Assembly: GCA_030674185.1 (NCBI GenBank)
Contig: CM060306.1
Coordinates: 41,912,983-41,976,982, forward strand
Direction of reading: 5' to 3'
DNA from: Monoplex corrugatus
Lineage: Eukaryota > Mollusca > Gastropoda > Littorinimorpha > Ranellidae
DNA: 64,000 nucleotides
The number at the start of each line of letters is the position of its first letter. Positions within the stretch are counted from its first letter, which is position 1. Below the pieces are notes generated by a model. It was not told the origin of the DNA, ran no database searches, and worked only from the letters and a program-made list of their open reading frames with translations. Both the position numbers and the translations under genes were made by a program. This document shows positions 57,001 through 64,000 of the stretch, piece after piece.

Positions 57001-60000
57001 GAGCCATAAACCGTCCATGCTGGATTGCTGAGCCATAAATCGACCATGCTGGATTGCCAGAGCCATAAACCGTCCATTCTGAATTGCCTGAGCCACAAAC
57101 CGTCCATGCTGGATTGTCTGAACCATAAACCGTCCAAGCTGGATTGCCGTAGATATAAACCGTCCATGCTGGATTGCCGGAGCCTTAAACCGTCCATGCT
57201 GGATTGCTGAGCCATAAATCGTCCAAGCTGGATTGTCTGAACCATATACCGTCCATGGTGGATTGCCGAGCCATAAACCGTCCATGCTGGATTGTCTGAA
57301 CCACAAACCGTCCATGCTGAATTGTCTGAGCCATAAACCGTCCATGCTAGATTGCCATAGCCATAAACCGTCCATGTTGGATTGCCGGAGCCTTAAACCG
57401 TCCATGCTGGATTGCCGGAGCCATAAACCGTCCATGTTGGATTGCCGGAGCCATAAACCGTCCATGATGGATTGCTGAGCCATAAATCGTCCAAGCGGGA
57501 TTATCTGAACCATAAACCGTCCATGCTGGATTGCTGAGCCATAAACCGTCCATGTTGGTTTGCCGGAGCCTTAAACCGTCCATGCTCGATTGCCGGAGCC
57601 ATAAACCGTCCATGTTGGATTGCCGGAGCCATAAACCGTCCATGATGGATTGCTGAGCCATAAATCGTCCAAGCGGGATTATCTGAACCATAAACCGTCC
57701 ATGCTGGATTGCTGAGCCATAAACCATCCATGCTGGATTGCCAGAGCCATAAACCATCCATGCTGGATTGCCGTAGCCATAAACCGTCCATGCTGGATTG
57801 CCGGAGCCATAAACCATCCATGCTTGATTGCCGGAGCCAGAAACCGTCCATGTTGGATTGCCAGAGCCATAAACCGTCCATGATGGATTGCTGAGCCATA
57901 AATCATCCAAACGGGATTATCTGAACCATAAACCGTCCATGCTGGATTGCTGAGCCATAAACCGTCCATGTTGGATTGCCGGAGCCATAAACCGTCCATG
58001 ATGGATTGCCGGAGCCTTAAACCGTCCATGCTGGATTGCTGAGCCATAAACCGTCCATGTTGGATTGCCGGAGCCATAAACCGTCCATGATCGATTGCTG
58101 AGCCATAAATCGTCCAAGCGGGATTATCTGAACCATAAACCGTCCATGCTGGATTGCCAGAGCGATAAACCGTCCATGCTGGATTGCCAGAGCCATGAAC
58201 CGTCCATGCTGGATTGCAGTAGCCATAAACCGTACTTGCTGGATTGCCGGAGCCATAAACCATCCATGCTGGATTGTCTGAGCCATAAACCGTCCATGCT
58301 GGATTGCCGTAGCCATAAACCGTCTTGTTGGATTGCCGGAGCAATAACGTCCTTGCTTGGATTGCTGAGCATGAATCGTCATGCTGGATGTCTGAACATG
58401 AACGTCCATGCAGGTTGCGTAGCCATAAACCGTCCATGCTGGATGCGGAGCCATAACCGTCATGTGGATTGCCGGAGCCATAAATGGACCGTGCTGGATT
58501 GCTGGAGCCTAAAACGACCATGTGATTGCCGTAGCCATAACCGTCCATGCTGGATTGCCAGAGCATAAACCCGTCCATGGATGGGCTGACCATAACCGTC
58601 CATGCTGATTGTCTGAGCCACAAACCGTCTATGCTGGATTGTGTGAGCCATAAACCGTCCATGCTGGATTGCCGTAACCATAAACCGTCCATGTTGGATT
58701 GCCGGAGCCATAAACGTCCATGCTGGATTGCCGTAGCCATAAACCGACCATGTTGGATTGCCGGAGCATAAACCTTCCAGCTGGATTGTCTGAACCATAA
58801 ACCGTCCATGCTGTATTGCTGAGCCATAAACCGTCATGTTGAATTGCCGGAGCCTTTAAACCGTCCATGCAGGATTGCCGTAGCCATAAACCGTCCATGT
58901 GGACTGCCGGAGCCATAAACCGTCCATGCTGGATTGCCGGAGCCATAAATGGACCGTGCTGGATTGCCGGAGCCATAAACCGTCCATGCTGGATTAGCCA
59001 GAACCAAAAACTGTCCATGCTGATTGCTGAGCCATAAACCTCCAGCTGGTGTCTTATCCCAACGTCCATGGATTGTCCGAGCCATAAACCGTCATGCTGG
59101 ATTGCCGTAGCCATAAACCATCCATGCTGAATTGCCGGAGCCATAAACCGTCCATGCTGGATTGCCGGAGCCATAAACCGTCCATGCTGGATTGCCGTAG
59201 CCATAAACCGTCCATGCTGGATTGCTGAGCCAAAAACGTCCATGCTGGATTGCTGAGCCATAAACCCGTCCATGCTGGATTTCTCTGAGCCACAAACCGT
59301 CCATGCTGGATTGTGTGAGCCATAAACCGTCCATGCTGGATTGCCGTAGCCATGAACCGTCCATGTTATGATTGCCGGAGCCATAAACCGTACATGTGGA
59401 TTGCTGAGCCATAAACCGTCCATGTGGATTGCCGGAGCCATAAACCGTCCAGCTGGATTGTCTGACCATAAACTGTCCATGCTGGATTGCTGAGCCATAA
59501 CCGTCCATGCTGGATTGCCCTAGCCATAAACCGTCCATGCTGGATTGCGGAGCCAAAAACCGACCATGCTGGATTGCCGGAGCCATAATCCGTACCATGC
59601 TGGATTGCTGGAGCCATAAACCGTCCATGTGGATTGCTGAGCCATAAACCGTCCATGTGGATTGCGAGCCATAAACCGTCAATGCTGGATTGCTGACCAT
59701 AAACCGTCCATGCTGGATTGCTGAGCCATAAACCGTCCATGCTTGGTTGCCGGAGCAATAAACCGTCCATGCTGGATTGCTGGAGCCAAAACCGACCATG
59801 CTGGGTTGCCGGAGCCATAAACCGTCATGCTGGATTGCTGAGCCATAAACCGTCCAGCTGGATTGTCTGAGCCATAAACCGTCCATGCTGGATTGCCGTA
59901 GCCATAAACCGTCTGTTGGATTGCGGAGCAATAAACCGTCCTTGCTTGGATTGCTGAGCCATAAATCGTCCATGCTGTATTGTCTGACCATGAACCGTCC

Positions 60001-61365
60001 ATGCAGGATTGCGTAGCCATAAACCGTCCATGCTGGGTGCCGGAGCCATAAACCGTCCATGCTGGATTGCGGAGCCATAAATGACCGTGCTGGATTGTCT
60101 GGAGCCATAAAACGACCATGCTGGATTGCCGTAGCCATAAACCGTCCATGCTGGATTGCCAGAGCATAAACCGTCCATGCTGGATTGCTGACCATAAACC
60201 GTCCATGCTGGATTGTCTGAGCCACAAACCGTCCATGCTGGATTGTGTGAGCCATAAACCGTCCATGCTGGATTGCCGTACCATAAACCGTCCATGTTGG
60301 ATTGCCGGAGCCATAAACCGACCATGCTGGATTGCCGTAGCCATAAACCGACCATGTTGGATTGCCGGAGCCATAAACCTTCCAAGCTGGATTGTCTGAA
60401 CCATAAACCGTCCATGCTGTATTGCTGAGCCATAAACCGTCCATGTTGAATTGCCGGAGCCTTAAACCGTCCATGCAGGATTGCCGTAGCCATAAACCGT
60501 CCATGCTGGACTGCCGGAGCCATAAACCGTCCATGCTGGATTGCCGGAGCCATAAATGGACCGTGCTGGATTGCTGGAGCCATAAACCGTCCATGCTGGA
60601 TAGCCAGAACCAAAAACCGTCCATGCTGGATTGCTGAGCCATAAACCCTCCATGCTGGATTGTCTTATCCACAAACCGTCCATGCTGGATTGTCTGAGCC
60701 ATAAACCGTGCATGCTGGATTGCCGTAGCCATAAACCGTCCATGTTATATTGCCGATGCCATAAACCGTCCATGCTGGATTGCCGGAGCCATAAACCGTC
60801 CATGCTGGATTGCCGTAGCCATAAACCGTCCATGCTGGATTGCTGAGCCATAAACCGTCCATGCTGGATTGCTGAGCCATAAACCGTCCATGCTGGATTC
60901 TCTGAGCCACAAACCGTCCATGCTGGATTGTGTGAGCCATAAACCGTCCATGCTGGATTGCCGTAGCCATGAACCGTCCATGTTGGATTGCCGGAGCCAT
61001 AAACCGTACATGTGGGATTGCTGAGCCATAAACCGTCCATGTTGGATTGCCGGAGCCATAAACCGTCCACGCTGGATTGTCTGAACCATAAACTGTCCAT
61101 GCTGGATTGCCATAGACATACACCGTCCATTCTGGATTGTCAGTACCATAAACCGTCCATGCTGGATTGTCTGAACCATGAACCGTCCATGCTGGATTGT
61201 CTGAACCATAAACCGTCCATGCTGGATTGCTGGAGCCATAAACCGTCCATGTTGGGTTGCCGGAGCCATAAACCGTCCATGTTGGATTGCTGAGCCATAA
61301 ACCATTCATGTTGGATTGCCGGAGCCATAAACCGTCCATGCTGGGTTGCCGGAGCCATAAACCAT
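54020..61365. repeat. 29/30-bp satellite-like array, about 245 units, with higher-order structure
   Basis: Core AAACCGTCCATGCTGGATTG followed by one of a few linkers (GCCGGAGCCAT, GCCGTAGCCAT, GCCAGAGCCAT, GTCTGAGCCAT: 30 bp; GCTGAGCCAT: 29 bp). Blocks of units recur in the same order: a doublet with ATCGTCCAAGCGGGATTATC appears at about 55813, 56163, 56493, 56910, 57470, 57652, 57888 and 58097; segments at about 58320-59470 recur at about 59910-61080. No spacer of unique sequence is seen, so it is not a CRISPR array. Long ORFs on both strands are by-products of the 30-bp period. Confidence 0.97.
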
Positions 61366-61604
61366 AAGTTGTAATGGTCTAGAATTGTACGTTCACATCT
61401 ACGCACACGAATAGACTTATGTCATACTTTTGAGCAAAATCCTTCATCTCCAACTACGTAGAATAAGCAAAAACAACTCATTTCTTTCTGCTATGCTACA
61501 AACAAGCTAAAGTGTACACTTCATTCTATCTAGACCAGACAGCAGATCTTGATACATGTAAACTGATAGAAACTGTTACTCAAAAATTGATACACTATTA
61601 AATA
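61366..61604. other. Spacer between arrays
   Basis: Unclassified AT-rich sequence between the 30-bp array and the CTAA array. Confidence 0.7.
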
Positions 61605-61619
61605 GAAACCAACTAACTC

Positions 61620-61662
<43 letters not shown>

Positions 61663-61683
61663 CACTAACTAACTAACTCACTC

Positions 61684-61730
<47 letters not shown>

Positions 61731-61815
61731 CACTAACTAACTAACTACACTAACTAACTCACTAACTAACTAACTAACTAACTCACTAACTAACTAACTC
61801 ACTAACTAACTCACT

Positions 61816-61874
<59 letters not shown>

Positions 61875-61962
61875 ACTAACTAACTAACTCACTAACTAAC
61901 TAACTAACTCACTAACTAACTAACTAACTAACTCACTAACTAACTAACTAACTAACTAACTC

Positions 61963-62037
<75 letters not shown>

Positions 62038-62070
62038 CACTAACTAACTAACTAACTCACTAACTAACTC

Positions 62071-62101
<31 letters not shown>

Positions 62102-62122
62102 CACTAACTAACTAACTAACTC

Positions 62123-62161
<39 letters not shown>

Positions 62162-62274
62162 CACTAACTAACTAACTAACTAACTAACTCACTAACTAAC
62201 TAACTAACTCACTAACTCACTAACTAACTAACTCACTAACTAACTAACTAACTAACTAACTCACTAACTAACTC

Positions 62275-62311
<37 letters not shown>

Positions 62312-62420
62312 ACTAACTAACTAAACTAACTAACTCACTAACTAACTAACTCACTAACTAACTCACTAACTAACTAACTAACTAACTCACTAACTAACTA
62401 ACTCACTAACTAACTAACTC

Positions 62421-62459
<39 letters not shown>

Positions 62460-62508
62460 CACTAACTATCTAACTCACTAACTAACTAACTCACTAACTA
62501 ACTAACTC

Positions 62509-62542
<34 letters not shown>

Positions 62543-62555
62543 AAACAAACTAAAC

Positions 62556-62593
<38 letters not shown>

Positions 62594-62596
62594 ATT
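61605..62596. repeat. (CTAA)n tetranucleotide array with CTCA variants
   Basis: About 1 kb of AACT repeats with CACT substituting at irregular intervals and a few single-base insertions. Both unit types are strictly in register for most of the length. Confidence 0.98.
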
Positions 62597-63239
62597 ATGA
62601 TGATCATTATAAACTAACTGAAAATAAAAATTCTCATTTCTCCAATCTAATGAGATTCACGATTCGAGTCAAGGGAAATAACTGACGTTCAAGCACCCCG
62701 AAACTTCGGCTACTCGAATAAAAATTGTCAACTCTGTTTGGTCAGGACCCGTCTTCCCAAAGTCCCCTATTTTGTTAGCATGAGCACAGGTTCTGAATTC
62801 TTTGGACCTGTCACACCAACAAACTCAACTATACTATTGAAGTCTGATTCGAAACGGTTCTTGGATTGGCCAGACTAAACTAATGAATTGCACTGATTAC
62901 GTTAAACGGCCCAAACGCGGTAAAAAACAAAACAAAAATCAGTTGAGAAATGTGTGTTGGCGCTTATAAGCATGTCTGGAAGCAGGTGATCATGAAAGTG
63001 TCTCTTTGAACAACACGATGAAATTTGCAGAACAGGATGTGTGTTTACGTTCAGCAGTACAAGTTGTCGTCAAGTGTGATTAGAATCTGCCCTCAAATAG
63101 CTGAGGTATCTGCAAGTGAACGTTTTCATAATTTGGACCACTCTGCTTCATATTTAAACATTGGCGGTTACTCGCCGAAAGAAATCGTTGAATTCAGTTT
63201 TGAAAATCAATCCAAAAGCAGCCGAGTAATCTTTGTTGA
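62597..63239. other. No gene seen
   Basis: An ORF of 90 codons from 63025 runs into the minisatellite. Composition and lack of splice context do not support it. Confidence 0.55.
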
Positions 63240-63475
63240 CATCTTTTGTGTGGGCACACAGACAGAGACTGAGACACAGAGACACACAGGTACATAGACA
63301 AAGACACAGAGACACACAGGTACACATAGACAAAGACACAGAGACACACAGGTACATAGACAAAGACACAGAGACACACAGGTACATAGACAAAGACACA
63401 GAGACACACAGGTACATAGACAAAGACACAGGACACACAGGTACTAACAAAGACACGGGACACAGGCACCACAGA
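63240..63475. repeat. 30-bp minisatellite, about 7 units
   Basis: Unit GACACACAGGTACATAGACA plus AAGACACAGA, with one ACAC insertion and a degraded last unit. Confidence 0.95.
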
Positions 63476-63645
63476 CGCACATACACACACACACAGAGAC
63501 ACACATAGCCACACACACATACACACACACACACCTCTCTCTCTGTGTCTGTCTCTCTCTTTCTCTCTCTGCCTGTCTGTTTGTCTGTCTTGTCTCTCTG
63601 TCTCTCTCTGTCTCTCTCTGTCTCCTTCTCTCTCTCCCCATGCCA
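63476..63645. repeat. (CA)n then (TC)n/(TCTG)n microsatellite
   Basis: CA at 63478-63532 and TC/TCTG at 63533-63636. Confidence 0.96.
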
Positions 63646-64000
63646 ATAAGTGTATAACTTTTAAGGAGGAGAATCTTTTATTTTCTATATGTGTATGTCT
63701 ACAAACACTTCATATGGGAGTTTGACACGAACACGTTCGTGCCCAGCTTATTACACATGCATCAATAAACCGGCTGCTGGTTGTTACATACACATAACTC
63801 AGCAGGTGGCAATCAAGGCACGTGGCTAGTTTTTAAAACCACCACCGCCGCAAGAACTGCTTCGTGTGTGAGTGAACTAAACCATAAGAGTTTGAGAAAA
63901 AACAAAAACAAAAAAAACTCTGAACCATCAATATCCAGCTTATTTCAGACGTCAGCAAACCACGCAATAGTTGACGAGAACTTGTCCACTGAACATCCAC
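63646..64000. other. No feature seen
   Basis: Unclassified sequence to the window edge. Confidence 0.6.

Noticed and set aside
54020..61365. CRISPR-like array of short repeats
   Set aside because: No unique spacers; the whole unit is repeated, and the DNA is clearly eukaryotic.
54007..61406. Dozens of long ORFs (up to 546 codons) with 10-residue repeats on both strands
   Set aside because: They come from the 30-bp period of the satellite. Several frames on both strands are open at once, no start context or splice sites set them off, and 29-bp units shift the frame repeatedly.

Overview
The window is eukaryotic nuclear DNA, most likely from a gastropod mollusc. The lineage call rests on repeat families that I recognise by eye (tRNA-headed SINEs, L2/CR1 and RTE-type LINEs with TTA or TGA tails, a 3' end containing GCGCTATATAAATA), on very dense CA/TG and GA/TC microsatellites, and on a gene of small exons in long repeat-filled introns. 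No prokaryotic operon, CRISPR array, rRNA or functional tRNA is visible.

The main gene lies on the + strand from about 5982 to 50866. I assembled up to 22 coding exons by hand from splice sites, open frames and phase. From the exon at 23248 to the stop at 50864-50866, every junction is phase-compatible. The protein is about 1,000 residues: a Pro/Ser-rich disordered N-terminal half, a Lys/Ser/Glu-rich acidic middle, and a C-terminal Glu/Arg/Lys-rich single-helix or coiled-coil region capped by a short conserved-looking globular tail (FSYFQLMQWLGL). The architecture and tail resemble the vertebrate KIAA2012 (DUF4670) family from memory, which is unverified. Notable points are an exon that overlaps a LINE tail, a probable GC-AG intron, two acceptors 2 nt apart that select different frames, and a duplicated acceptor before an exon that breaks the phase chain.

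The introns and flanks are mobile-element and tandem-repeat territory. 1-1298: L2 scrap joined to a 28-bp minisatellite. 1683-3186: RTE-type LINE and a SINE. 11170-18376: nearly full-length L1-like LINE on the minus strand (ORF1p, endonuclease, RT; ORF2 split by one frameshift). 18377-20700: an older relative directly upstream of it in the same orientation. 22379-22993: candidate DNA-transposon/MITE. 36317-37640: RT fragment with an opposite-strand RT piece inside it. 39771-42060: L2/CR1 LINE. 47305-47500 and 51385-51570: two copies of a foldback element.

Downstream of the gene, 54020-61365 is a 7.3-kb satellite-like array of a 29/30-bp unit with higher-order repeats. About 1 kb of (CTAA)n and a 30-bp minisatellite follow near the right edge. 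Because the array unit is 30 bp, long spurious ORFs appear in several frames on both strands. The ORF1p/ORF2p of the LINEs are retrotransposition proteins and have no evident functional link to the host gene.
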